A DNA stretch of 64,000 nt. Source: Oscillospiraceae bacterium. Lineage in GTDB: Bacteria; Bacillota; Clostridia; Oscillospirales; Acutalibacteraceae. Of the stretch, positions 34,582 to 43,699 are shown one piece after another. The notes under the pieces are model-generated. The model made no database searches. It was not told the DNA's origin and saw only the letters and a program-made list of their open reading frames with translations. A program made the position numbers and the translations under genes. How positions within the stretch are numbered: the first letter of the stretch is position 1; every line of letters begins with the position of its first letter. Location of the stretch: contig SVPZ01000007.1 in NCBI GenBank assembly GCA_015065605.1, forward strand, positions 1 through 64,000, in the 5' to 3' direction.

Positions 34582-35510
34582 AAAAGGTTTTTATAGACGG
34601 CAGCGCAGGTACTACGGGACTTAGAATTTACGAGCGTCTTGCCGAAAGAAATGATATTACTTTAATAACGCTTCCTGAAGAAAAGCGTAAGGACGTAAAT
34701 TCCAGAAAAGAAGCCATTAACAGCGCAGATATAGTTTTTCTATGTTTGCCCGATGATGCGGCAAGAGAATCCGTTTCTATGCTCAGTAACGAAAATACCG
34801 TTGTTTTGGATACTTCCACTGCGCATAGAACAGATGCAGACTGGACCTACGGTTTTCCTGAAATTAAAAAGGAATTGGCAGATAAATTACCTGCTTCTAA
34901 AAAAATAGCCGTTCCCGGTTGTCATGCAAGCGGTGTTATTGCGCTCATTTATCCGCTTATAGAAGCGGGAATTTTAGATAGTGACGCTTTGCTTTGCGCT
35001 ACTTCTGTTACGGGATATAGCGGCGGCGGTAAAAAAATGATTGCCGAATATGAAGCAGAAGGCAGGGACGAACTTCTTGATGCTCCCCGTCAGTACGCCG
35101 TTTCTCAACAACATAAGCACTTAAAAGAGATTAAAGCTATTGCAAAACTAAATAACGCTCCTGCTTTTTCTCCTATAGTTTCTTCTTTTTATAGCGGTAT
35201 GTGTGTTACCGTTCCGATTTTTTTAAGTCAACTGAAAAACGGTGCGACCATTGACACTATAAAGGAAATTTACAAAAAGAAATACGTTGGTCCCGTTGTT
35301 AATTACAAAGAAACTAACGACGAAGGCGGATTTTTATCTGCTAATGCACTAAGTGGGCTTGACAGTATGGAAATAGCAGTTTTCGGTAACGAAGAAAGAA
35401 TACTGCTTGTTGCAAGATATGATAATTTGGGCAAGGGTGCTTCGGGCGCGGCTATACAGTGTATGAATATCTGTATGGGAGTTGACCAAACTACAGGACT
35501 TAATATATAA
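34578..35510 (+). CDS. argC: N-acetyl-gamma-glutamyl-phosphate reductase, short type
   Basis: NADPH-dependent reductase of arginine synthesis. At 310 residues it belongs to the shorter type 2 group. The nucleotide-binding GSAGTTGLRI is at the N-terminus and the catalytic Cys lies in PGCHASG. The ATG overlaps the argH stop by 4 bases, which indicates translational coupling. Confidence 0.93.
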   Translation: MKKVFIDGSAGTTGLRIYERLAERNDITLITLPEEKRKDVNSRKEAINSADIVFLCLPDDAARESVSMLSNENTVVLDTSTAHRTDADWTYGFPEIKKELADKLPASKKIAVPGCHASGVIALIYPLIEAGILDSDALLCATSVTGYSGGGKKMIAEYEAEGRDELLDAPRQYAVSQQHKHLKEIKAIAKLNNAPAFSPIVSSFYSGMCVTVPIFLSQLKNGATIDTIKEIYKKKYVGPVVNYKETNDEGGFLSANALSGLDSMEIAVFGNEERILLVARYDNLGKGASGAAIQCMNICMGVDQTTGLNI

Positions 35511-35521
35511 GAGGTATTTTT

Positions 35522-36733
35522 ATGAATATTATAAGTGGAGGCGTTTGTGCCGCAAAAGGTTATACTGCGTCAGGTGTGCATTGCGGTATAAGAAAAAATA
35601 AATCCAAAAATGATATTGCGCTTATTTTCAGCGAAAAGAAAGCCAATGCTGCGGCAGTATATACTACTAATCTGGTAAAGGGAGCTCCTCTTACCGTAAC
35701 TAAAAAGCATATATCTGACGGTCAAGCGCAGGCAATTATCTGCAACAGCGGTAATGCTAACACCTGTAATGCAAACGGAATTGAGGTTGCAGAAAAAATG
35801 TGTGAACTTACCGCAAATGAACTTGGCATTAATGCCGAGGACGTTGTAGTTGCTTCTACCGGTGTTATCGGACAGCCCCTTGACATAGAGCCTATTAAGG
35901 CGGGTATTCCTATGTTAAAGGCGCAACTCGGTAATAATAGTTTACAGGCGGCTTACGGTATTATGACCACCGATACAAAAGTAAAAGAAATTGCCGTTTC
36001 CTTTGAAATCGGCGGTGTTGAATGTAAAATCGGCGGTATTGCTAAGGGCAGCGGTATGATTCATCCCGATATGGCAACTATGTTGGTATTTATTACTACC
36101 GACTGCGCTATTTCTTCAAATTTACTTCAAAAAGCGCTTTCTTCTGATATTAAAGATACCTTTAATATGGTAAGTGTGGACGGTGATACCTCCACCAACG
36201 ATATGGTTGTCGTAATGGCAAACGGTATGGCAGGGAACAAGGAAATAACTGAAGAAAATGATGATTTTGCTTCATTTATGAAGGCACTTAATACCATAAC
36301 TGTTTACCTTTGCAGATGCATTGCCGCAGACGGCGAAGGCGCTACCAAGCTTCTTGAATGTAAAGTGACGGGCGCGAAAGATGATTTTACCGCCAAAAAG
36401 GTTGCTAAAAGTATTATTTGTTCTTCTCTTACAAAAGCCGCTATGTTTGGCGCTGATGCCAACTGGGGAAGAGTGCTTTGCGCTATAGGATATGCAAAAT
36501 GCGACGTTGACGTTAATAAAGTGGACGTTGCCTTTAAATCAAACAAAGGTGTTATCGAGGTCTGCAAAGAAGGTAGTGGTATAGAATTTTCGGAAGAAAA
36601 GGCAAAAGAGATTTTGCTTGAAAACGAAATAGAAATTCTTGTTACCTTGGGAGATGGCAACGCAAGTTCTACCGCTTGGGGCTGTGACCTTACTTACGAT
36701 TACGTTAAAATTAACGGCGATTACCGTACTTGA
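35522..36733 (+). CDS. argJ: Bifunctional ornithine acetyltransferase / N-acetylglutamate synthase
   Basis: Recycles the acetyl group from N-acetylornithine to glutamate, and in many species also makes N-acetylglutamate from acetyl-CoA. 403 residues, synthesised as a precursor cut before the nucleophilic Thr in HPDMATMLVF. With argJ present no separate argA or argE is needed for the cyclic pathway. Confidence 0.95.
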   Translation: MNIISGGVCAAKGYTASGVHCGIRKNKSKNDIALIFSEKKANAAAVYTTNLVKGAPLTVTKKHISDGQAQAIICNSGNANTCNANGIEVAEKMCELTANELGINAEDVVVASTGVIGQPLDIEPIKAGIPMLKAQLGNNSLQAAYGIMTTDTKVKEIAVSFEIGGVECKIGGIAKGSGMIHPDMATMLVFITTDCAISSNLLQKALSSDIKDTFNMVSVDGDTSTNDMVVVMANGMAGNKEITEENDDFASFMKALNTITVYLCRCIAADGEGATKLLECKVTGAKDDFTAKKVAKSIICSSLTKAAMFGADANWGRVLCAIGYAKCDVDVNKVDVAFKSNKGVIEVCKEGSGIEFSEEKAKEILLENEIEILVTLGDGNASSTAWGCDLTYDYVKINGDYRT

Positions 36734-36737
36734 TAAA

Positions 36738-36766
36738 AAAATCTCCATATTCACTATGGAGATTTT
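36738..36766 (+). other. Intra-operon hairpin between argJ and argB
   Basis: AAAATCTCCATA / TATGGAGATTTT form a 12-bp stem with a 5-base loop, but AACC rather than a T tract follows. It may be a weak attenuator or an mRNA processing/stability element. Confidence 0.5.
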
Positions 36767-36790
36767 AACCTTTAAAACGGAGGAAAGATT

Positions 36791-37657
36791 ATGAACGTTT
36801 CTAACGCAGACAGAGCCGAAATACTTGTTCAGGCTCTGCCGTACATTAAAAAATATACCGGAAAAATAGTCGTTATCAAATATGGCGGTAACGCTATGAT
36901 AAACGAAGACCTTAAAAATTCGGTTATGAGCGATATTATATTGCTGACCTTAGTTGGTGTTAAGGTTGTTCTGGTTCACGGCGGTGGACCTGAAATTACC
37001 GATATGCTTGGCAAAGTAGGTCTTGAAAGCAGGTTCGTTAACGGACTCAGAGTTACCGATAAAGATACTATTGATATTGTTCAAATGGTACTTGCAGGTA
37101 AGGTTAATAAGAGTTTGGTTAACCTTATTGAAAGAAAAGGCGGTAGTGCAATCGGTCTTTCGGGCATTGACGGACATATGCTCAGGGCAGAGGCAAAAGA
37201 TTCTGCGCTCGGTTTTGTAGGTGATATTACCAAGGTTAATATCAAACCTATAATTGACGTAATTGAAAAGGGATATATTCCCGTTGTTTCTACTCTCGGT
37301 TGTGATAAAGACGGTAACGTTTATAACGTTAATGCCGATACAGCCGCAGCAAAAATCGCAGGAGCGCTTGAAGCAGAAAGTTTGATTTCCCTTACCGATA
37401 TAAGCGGAATACTTCGCGACGTAAACGACCCCGATTCACTTATTTCGCATATAGAACTTGATGAAGCAAAACAACTTATGGATGAAGGGGTTATTTCCGG
37501 AGGTATGATTCCTAAGGTTGAATGTTGCGTTAACGCTATTAACTGGGGTGTTAGAAAGGTATTTATCATAGACGGCAGAGTAGAACATTCCATACTTATT
37601 GAAACACTGACCGATGAAGGTATCGGAACTATGTTTTATAGAAAACAAGGTGAATAA
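36791..37657 (+). CDS. argB: Acetylglutamate kinase
   Basis: Phosphorylates N-acetylglutamate. 288 residues of the amino acid kinase fold: KYGGNAM near residue 30, VLVHGGGPEI, GLSGIDG and the C-terminal GGMIPKVECC. Arginine-sensitive enzymes usually carry an extra N-terminal helix, and residues 1-15 here could form one. GGAGGAAAG is the ribosome-binding site. Confidence 0.95.
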   Translation: MNVSNADRAEILVQALPYIKKYTGKIVVIKYGGNAMINEDLKNSVMSDIILLTLVGVKVVLVHGGGPEITDMLGKVGLESRFVNGLRVTDKDTIDIVQMVLAGKVNKSLVNLIERKGGSAIGLSGIDGHMLRAEAKDSALGFVGDITKVNIKPIIDVIEKGYIPVVSTLGCDKDGNVYNVNADTAAAKIAGALEAESLISLTDISGILRDVNDPDSLISHIELDEAKQLMDEGVISGGMIPKVECCVNAINWGVRKVFIIDGRVEHSILIETLTDEGIGTMFYRKQGE

Positions 37658-37658
37658 A

Positions 37659-38825
37659 TTGAACAGTTTTATTGAAAACGATAAAAAATATATTGCTTCC
37701 ACCTATAACCGTTTCCCTTTGCAGATAGTAGAAGGAAAGGGAAGTGTTTGTAAGGATGAAAACGGAAAAGAATATATTGATTTGGGGACCGGTATTGCAG
37801 TAAATACTTTTGGCTTTTGTGATGAAGAATGGGTGAATGCGGTTTCAAAGCAGTTAAACAGCTTTCAGCATACCTCTAATCTTTATTACAGCAGTCCTTG
37901 TATAACTCTTGCAAAAATGCTTTCCGAACGTACAGGCTGTAGCAAGGTTTTCTTTTCCAATTCGGGAGCAGAGGCAAACGAATGCGCCATAAAAACTGCC
38001 AGAAAGTATGCCGCTGACGTAAAAGGTGTTAAAGAACCGATTATATTAACACTTGTAAACAGTTTTCACGGAAGAACGGTAACAACCTTGGCGGCTACGG
38101 GACAGGACGTTTTTCATAAAGACTTTTTGCCTCTTACCGAAGGGTTCGCATATACTCCTGCTAACGATATTGAACTGCTTTATGAAAACGTTGAAAAGTA
38201 TTCGCCGAGCGCAATTATGTTTGAAATAGTGCAGGGCGAAGGAGGGGTTGTACCTCTTGATAAGGACTTTGTAAACGAGTTGACTAAAATTGCGAAAGAA
38301 AAAGATATTCTTCTTATCGTTGACGAGGTGCAGACGGGTAACGGAAGAACGGGCAAACTTTACTCTTATATGAATTACGGGTTTATTCCCGATATAGTGT
38401 CAACTGCAAAAGGACTTGCAGGTGGGTTGCCAATAGGCGCTACCATGCTTTTTGAAAGGGTAAAGGACGTGCTTACACCTTCGAGTCACGGTTCAACCTT
38501 TGGTGGAAATCCCGTGTCTTGCGCAGGTGCAGTCAATATTTTAAGCCGTATTGATGATGAACTTCTAAATGGTGTTAAAGAAAGACATAGTCTTATAGTT
38601 GATACTTTAAATAACGCTAAAGGCATAAAAGGTATAAGCGGTATGGGACTTATGCTTGGCATTGAAACCGTGAAACCTGCTGCCGATGTGGTTAAAGAGT
38701 GTATGGAAAAGGGCGTTTTAGTTCTTACCGCAAAAACTAAGGTACGTCTATTGCCGGCGCTTAATATACCTATGGATACTCTTAAGAAGGCACTTTGTGT
38801 TATTAAAGAAGTTTGTGAAAATTAA
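37659..38825 (+). CDS. argD: Acetylornithine aminotransferase
   Basis: PLP enzyme that converts N-acetylglutamate semialdehyde to N-acetylornithine. 388 residues if it begins at the TTG just after the argB stop, with AAGGTG at suitable spacing; the frame is open further upstream inside argB. Class III aminotransferase motifs include FSNSGAEANE, HGRTVTTLAATGQ, DEVQTGNGRTG and the PLP lysine in STAKGLAGGLPIGA. Confidence 0.93.
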   Translation: MNSFIENDKKYIASTYNRFPLQIVEGKGSVCKDENGKEYIDLGTGIAVNTFGFCDEEWVNAVSKQLNSFQHTSNLYYSSPCITLAKMLSERTGCSKVFFSNSGAEANECAIKTARKYAADVKGVKEPIILTLVNSFHGRTVTTLAATGQDVFHKDFLPLTEGFAYTPANDIELLYENVEKYSPSAIMFEIVQGEGGVVPLDKDFVNELTKIAKEKDILLIVDEVQTGNGRTGKLYSYMNYGFIPDIVSTAKGLAGGLPIGATMLFERVKDVLTPSSHGSTFGGNPVSCAGAVNILSRIDDELLNGVKERHSLIVDTLNNAKGIKGISGMGLMLGIETVKPAADVVKECMEKGVLVLTAKTKVRLLPALNIPMDTLKKALCVIKEVCEN

Positions 38826-38849
38826 CTTGGGAAAGGATTTAGGATTATT

Positions 38850-39833
38850 ATGAATTTAAAGGGTAGAGATTTTTTAAAACTGCTTGATTTCAGTGCAGAG
38901 GAAATTTCTTATTTGATCGATAAAGCGGCAGAATATAAGGCAAAGAAAAAGGCGGGAATATTGCACGACGAATTTAAAGGCAAAAATATTGCTTTGATAT
39001 TTGAAAAAACAAGTACGAGAACCCGTTGCAGCTTTGAGGTCGCTGCTCACGATTTGGGAATTGGTACTACCTATCTTGATCCAAGCGGTTCTCAGATTGG
39101 CAAAAAAGAAAGTATTGCCGATACAGCCCGTGTTCTTTCGGGCATTTATGACGGTATTGAGTATCGCGGTTTCGGTCAGGAAATAGTTGAAGATCTTGCA
39201 AAGTATTCTTCAGTTCCCGTTTGGAACGGTCTTACCAACGAATTCCATCCCACTCAGATTCTTGCCGACTTTTTAACCATTAAAGAACAGTTCGGATATC
39301 TTAAGGGTATTAATTTTGTTTATATGGGCGACGCAAGATATAATATGGGCAATTCCTTGATGGTCGGTTGCGCTCTTATGGGACTTAATTTTACCGCTTG
39401 CGCACCTGAAAAATATATGCCCGCAAAGGACCTTATTGATATTTGTAAGCAACTTGCAGAAAATAGCGGTGCAACCCTTAACTTTGAAACCGATCCCATT
39501 AAAGCCACCAAGGGTGCTAACGTTATTTATACTGACGTTTGGGTTTCCATGGGTGAACCCTATGACGTTTGGGAAGAAAGAATTAAAGAACTTTATCCCT
39601 ATCAGGTAAATAAAGCTCTTATGGATAATGCGGCGCAAAACGCAGTATTTATGCATTGTCTTCCCGCCTTCCACGACCTTAATACAGGTATCGGTAAAGA
39701 AATCGGCGAGAAGTTTAATCTTGATGCTATGGAGGTTACCGATGAAGTGTTCGAAAGCGAACGCTCTATAGTTTTCAAAGAGGCAGAAAACCGTATGCAT
39801 ACCATCAAAGCGGTTATTGCCGAAACTATATAA
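38850..39833 (+). CDS. argF: Ornithine carbamoyltransferase
   Basis: Makes citrulline from ornithine and carbamoyl phosphate. 327 residues, with the carbamoyl phosphate loop STRTR in EKTSTRTRCSFE, HPTQ in FHPTQILAD and the ornithine-binding HCLPAFHD. Last gene of argGHCJBDF, followed by a terminator. Confidence 0.96.
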   Translation: MNLKGRDFLKLLDFSAEEISYLIDKAAEYKAKKKAGILHDEFKGKNIALIFEKTSTRTRCSFEVAAHDLGIGTTYLDPSGSQIGKKESIADTARVLSGIYDGIEYRGFGQEIVEDLAKYSSVPVWNGLTNEFHPTQILADFLTIKEQFGYLKGINFVYMGDARYNMGNSLMVGCALMGLNFTACAPEKYMPAKDLIDICKQLAENSGATLNFETDPIKATKGANVIYTDVWVSMGEPYDVWEERIKELYPYQVNKALMDNAAQNAVFMHCLPAFHDLNTGIGKEIGEKFNLDAMEVTDEVFESERSIVFKEAENRMHTIKAVIAETI

Positions 39834-39838
39834 AATTA

Positions 39839-39869
39839 AAACTCTGTGAAATTATCACAGAGTTTTTTT
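39839..39869. terminator. Bidirectional terminator between argF and the ABC permease
   Basis: AAACTCTGTGA / TCACAGAGTTT with a 5-base loop and a T tract on the plus strand. The stop of the minus-strand permease gene lies within the right arm. Confidence 0.85.
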
Positions 39870-40697
39870 GCTTTTTTTAAGATTGATTTTATTGGTTATT
39901 GCTTTAATAATAAGGGATAGAATCAATAAAATTAAATTTGTAATCACTATCGTTGCGCCTGTGGGGAAGGAAAGAACGTAGGATAAAAACAATCCCGCCA
40001 AAAATGATACAATCGATAGTATTGCAGAAAGAACGGTTACACCTTTAAAGTTTTTACAAAGCTTTATTGCGCATAACGGCGGAAAAATAATTAGGGATGA
40101 TACAAGTAAAGCACCCATCAAACGCATTCCCACAACAACCGTAACAGCGGTAAGAATTGCAAGAACGGTATTAAAAAGAGAAACCTTTACGCCGGTAGCC
40201 TTTGCAAAGTCTTCATCAAAGGTAATGGCAAATATTCTATTGTAAAAAAGAATATAAATAACAATTATAATTATTGAAAGTATTACCGTAAGAACTGCAT
40301 CAAAATTGCTTATGGCAAGAATACTGCCGAACATATAGTTGGATAGGTCGGTATTGCTTCCCGTTACCGAAACGGTAATAACGCCTATAGCGAGGGCAGA
40401 AGCGGAAATTACCGCTATTGCGCTTTCCCCCTTGATTTTACCGCTGTTGGTCATTTTTAAAAGCAAAATAGCGGAGATAATAACTATTATAATGGCAATC
40501 GGTAATGGAGAAAGTCCTGCCGCCGCCGCAATGGCTAAGGCGCCAAAGCCAACGTGGGATAGACCGTCGCCTATCATAGAATAGCGTTTCAAAACGAGAT
40601 TAACACCGAGTAGCGCGGAACAAAGAGATATCAGCACACCGACTATTAACGCTCGCTGAATAAAGGCGTAAGAAAGAACGTTGAAAAACTCATTCAT
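39855..40697 (-). CDS. Metal ABC transporter permease (ZnuB/MntB type)
   Basis: ABC-3 family integral membrane protein of 280 residues with about eight hydrophobic helices, forming the channel of a zinc or manganese importer. The GDGLSHVGFGALAIA segment near residue 40 and RLMGALLVSSLIIFPP are family hallmarks. The ATG with GGAGGTGG upstream is used. It overlaps the ATPase gene by 8 bases. No substrate-binding protein is present in the window, so metal identity is open. Confidence 0.88.
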   Translation of the reverse strand: MNEFFNVLSYAFIQRALIVGVLISLCSALLGVNLVLKRYSMIGDGLSHVGFGALAIAAAAGLSPLPIAIIIVIISAILLLKMTNSGKIKGESAIAVISASALAIGVITVSVTGSNTDLSNYMFGSILAISNFDAVLTVILSIIIIVIYILFYNRIFAITFDEDFAKATGVKVSLFNTVLAILTAVTVVVGMRLMGALLVSSLIIFPPLCAIKLCKNFKGVTVLSAILSIVSFLAGLFLSYVLSFPTGATIVITNLILLILSLIIKAITNKINLKKSKKTL

Positions 40698-41400
40698 AAA
40701 TTCCACCTCCATAAAATCTTTTATGGATTTCGCTGTTTCTGTATTGGTCAACCGTACCGAAAAACACTTCGTCGTTTGCTAAATGCAGAATATGAGTTGC
40801 ATATTTTAAGGCGGCGTTCATATCGTGAGATACCATAATAACAGCAATGCGGTATTCTTTATTTATGGTTTCAATTAAAGAATACATATCGGAAGCAGCT
40901 ATTGGGTCAAGTCCCGTAACCGGTTCGTCAAGCAGTAACGCTTTGCTTCCGCTTGTAAGCGCTCGGGCAAGAAGTACGCGTTGTTGCTGACCTCCCGAAA
41001 GATTTTGATAACTTTCGTTTTTTATATCCTCTATCTTCATAAGTTCCATATTATGACGGGCTTTTTTCTTGTTTTTAGGGGTATAAAAGGGTTTCAGCCC
41101 TAAACGGTTAATGGAACCCGATAAAACGATTTCTTCAACACTTGCGGGAAAATCGCGTTGTATTGAACTCTGCTGAGGCAAATATCCGATTTCTTTGGAT
41201 TTAAGACCTGCGCAATAATCGATTTTTCCCGAAATAGGCTTTAGCAATTTTAACAGGCTTTTTATAAGCGTACTTTTACCGCTGCCGTTTTCGCCGATAA
41301 TATAAAGATAATCGTTTTCACCTATAGAAAAATTGAGATTTTTGAGAATAACCTTGTCTTTATATCCGATAGACAAATTTTCGCAGTTAATAATAAACAT
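40690..41400 (-). CDS. Metal ABC transporter ATP-binding protein (ZnuC type)
   Basis: ABC ATPase of 236 residues: Walker A GENGSGKST, Q-loop YLPQQ, signature LSGGQQQRV, Walker B LLLDEPVTGLD and H-loop SHD. It powers the permease encoded immediately downstream. The small lipoprotein at 41425 precedes it by about 25 bases on the same strand and may be co-transcribed. Confidence 0.92.
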   Translation of the reverse strand: MFIINCENLSIGYKDKVILKNLNFSIGENDYLYIIGENGSGKSTLIKSLLKLLKPISGKIDYCAGLKSKEIGYLPQQSSIQRDFPASVEEIVLSGSINRLGLKPFYTPKNKKKARHNMELMKIEDIKNESYQNLSGGQQQRVLLARALTSGSKALLLDEPVTGLDPIAASDMYSLIETINKEYRIAVIMVSHDMNAALKYATHILHLANDEVFFGTVDQYRNSEIHKRFYGGGIYE

Positions 41401-41424
41401 AGAATATACCTTTCAAAATTAATG

Positions 41425-41751
41425 TTAAGGTTTGCAATAGCCACAAGGTGTGTAACCCTTTGAAACAAGAATATCTCTGTTTCGGTCGAAAATAATTGAG
41501 GTTTCGTTTATTTTCATAGAGTATTTGCAGTCGCTGTAGTGGAAAACCTTTGTTTTTTTATTTCCGTAGTAAATGATTTCTTTTTCGTTCTTTTTATAGT
41601 TATAATCTCTGTAACCGTCGGCGGTGCGTACCGTATATTCGGTAGGCTCTTCTATAATTGCGTAGGGCGGGGGAGAAAATTCTGATTTTTCTGCACAACC
41701 TGACAAAAGAGAAAAAATAATTATAAAAAATATAGCACATATTTTCTTCAT
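41425..41751 (-). CDS. Small lipoprotein with a metal-site-like C-terminal Cys motif
   Basis: Predicted lipoprotein of 108 residues, lipobox LSGC with Cys19. The C-terminal half reads VFHYSDCKYSMK...GYTPCGYCKP, a spacing of cysteines seen in Ada-like zinc-binding modules of secreted bacterial proteins. It directly precedes a metal ABC transporter operon on the same strand, so an extracytoplasmic metal-binding role is plausible but unproven. GGTG precedes the ATG at 41751. Confidence 0.7.
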   Translation of the reverse strand: MKKICAIFFIIIFSLLSGCAEKSEFSPPPYAIIEEPTEYTVRTADGYRDYNYKKNEKEIIYYGNKKTKVFHYSDCKYSMKINETSIIFDRNRDILVSKGYTPCGYCKP

Positions 41752-41851
41752 AAAATTCACCACTATAATTTTAAACCTTTTTGATAAAAAAATCAACTCT
41801 TGAAAAAGAAAAAAGAAAATATTACAATATAAAGGAAAGGTAGGTGCAGTT

Positions 41852-43669
41852 TTGCCTATGGATAAAAGAAATATTCTTAAAAAGAAAGCAAATTCCTTGC
41901 CGCTTACACCGGGTGTATATATAATGAAGGATAAACACGGGACGATTATTTACGTAGGCAAGGCTAAAGCACTTAAAAACCGAGTTACACAGTATTTTGG
42001 CTCTGACACTAATCACAGTATTAAGGTCAGAAAAATGGTTGATAACGTAGATGATTTTGAGTATATTCTGTGTGACAGTGAATTCGAGGCTTTAGTGCTC
42101 GAAAATTCGCTTATAAAACAAAATCAACCGAAATACAATATTCTTCTTAAGGATGACAAAGGTTATCACTACGTAAAAATAACCGACGATAAGTGGAAGA
42201 AAATAGAATGGGTTAAGCAAAAAACCAAAGACGGTAAATATATAGGCCCTTATCACAGCGGTATGATCGTTAAAAACGCCGTAGAGGAAGCAAGAAAAAT
42301 ATTTAAACTGCCTGACTGCAACCGTTCTTTTGATAAACCAAGTAAACCTTGTCTTAATTTTCATATAGGCAAGTGCTTTGCGCCATGCAGAGCAAATATA
42401 AAACTCAGTGAATATCTTGAAGCGGTTGACAGCGCCGTGGCGTTTATCAAAAACGGCGGATACAGTGAAAGTGAAGTTAAAGCACTTTATAAAAAAATGG
42501 AGGAAGCGGCAGAAAATCTTGATTTTGAATATGCGGCAAAACTTCGTGACAGAATTGATGCGGTATCTAAAATTTCACAGCGTCAAAAGGTTATATCGTC
42601 GGTTCATAAAAATCAGGACGTATTTGCTTGTGCCTTAGTCGGTGAGTTGGCTTGCGTTCAGTTCTTTAAATTCAGAGATTGGCATCTTTGTGACCAAGAG
42701 CATTTCATATTTGAAGACGTAATTTCCAAGAATGAAATTTACAGCGAATTTTTATACCGCTTTTATAATAAAAATGCTGATTTCCCTCAGAGTATTATAA
42801 TAGACGAACTTCCCGAAGAAAAAGAAATGATAGAAGCGTGGGTGAATTCTCAGTCGGGTTCAAATGTTAAAATGACGGTTCCGCAAAAGGGTGAGCAGAG
42901 AAAACTTATCAGTATGTGTCTTAGTAATGCTAACGAGGTACTTTCTAAACGGATTGAACGTACCGGTAAGGAAACTCAGGCGATAAGTGAACTGGGTGAA
43001 CTTTTAGGACTTGAAAAGGCGCCGAGGTATATTGAATCTTACGATATTTCAAATACTATGGGCAGCGAAAACGTGGCCGCTATGATTGTGTTCCGTGATG
43101 CAAGGCCATTTAAGGCGAATTATCGAAAGTTTAAAATTAAAACCTTTGTTGGACAGGATGACTATCGTTCCATGGCAGAGGTTATTGATAGAAGATTATC
43201 GGAATATTTAAAGGGCGAAGACTCGGCGTTTTCGGTTCTTCCTGATCTTATTTTGCTTGACGGTGGTAAAGGACAGATTTCAGCCGTAAAGCCCGTTCTT
43301 CAAAAATATAGCGTTAATATTCCGCTTTACGGTATGGTAAAGGATTCAAAACACAAAACGAGAGCAATTGCATCGGAAGACGGCGAGATAGAAATTAAAC
43401 CGACGCGTAAAACCTTTACTCTTATTAATGCAATACAGGATGAAACTCATCGCTTTGCAATTTCTTATCATCAAAAGAAGCGCAGTAACAGTATGGTAAA
43501 AAGCGAACTGCTTTCTATTGAGGGGATAGGAAAGAAAAGGGTTGAAACATTGTTTAAACATTTTAAGTCTTTAAAGAAGATAAAATCCGCAACAATAGAA
43601 GAACTTACAAAAGTAAAAGGTATAGACAAAAAAACAGCAGAAAATATTTATAAATATTTCCAAAAATAA
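41852..43669 (+). CDS. uvrC: Excinuclease ABC subunit C
   Basis: Nucleotide excision repair nuclease of 605 residues: GIY-YIG domain (about 20-95; TPGVYIMKD and YVGKA), UVR motif (about 205-240), RNase H-like endonuclease domain with DLILLDGGKGQ, and tandem helix-hairpin-helix motifs at the C-terminus. The start may be TTG at 41852 (AGGTG upstream) or ATG at 41858. Confidence 0.95.
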   Translation: MPMDKRNILKKKANSLPLTPGVYIMKDKHGTIIYVGKAKALKNRVTQYFGSDTNHSIKVRKMVDNVDDFEYILCDSEFEALVLENSLIKQNQPKYNILLKDDKGYHYVKITDDKWKKIEWVKQKTKDGKYIGPYHSGMIVKNAVEEARKIFKLPDCNRSFDKPSKPCLNFHIGKCFAPCRANIKLSEYLEAVDSAVAFIKNGGYSESEVKALYKKMEEAAENLDFEYAAKLRDRIDAVSKISQRQKVISSVHKNQDVFACALVGELACVQFFKFRDWHLCDQEHFIFEDVISKNEIYSEFLYRFYNKNADFPQSIIIDELPEEKEMIEAWVNSQSGSNVKMTVPQKGEQRKLISMCLSNANEVLSKRIERTGKETQAISELGELLGLEKAPRYIESYDISNTMGSENVAAMIVFRDARPFKANYRKFKIKTFVGQDDYRSMAEVIDRRLSEYLKGEDSAFSVLPDLILLDGGKGQISAVKPVLQKYSVNIPLYGMVKDSKHKTRAIASEDGEIEIKPTRKTFTLINAIQDETHRFAISYHQKKRSNSMVKSELLSIEGIGKKRVETLFKHFKSLKKIKSATIEELTKVKGIDKKTAENIYKYFQK

Positions 43670-43695
43670 AAACCGCTTAACGCGGTTTTTATTTT
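43669..43695. terminator. Bidirectional terminator between uvrC and the P-ATPase
   Basis: AAAACCGC / GCGGTTTT with a 5-base loop, flanked by A-rich and T-rich tracts, between convergent genes. Confidence 0.8.
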
Positions 43696-43699
43696 TTCG

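Noticed and set aside
36738..36766. A terminator splitting the arginine operon
   Set aside because: The hairpin has no T tract and argB-argD-argF follow with normal operon spacing; kept only as an intra-operon hairpin.
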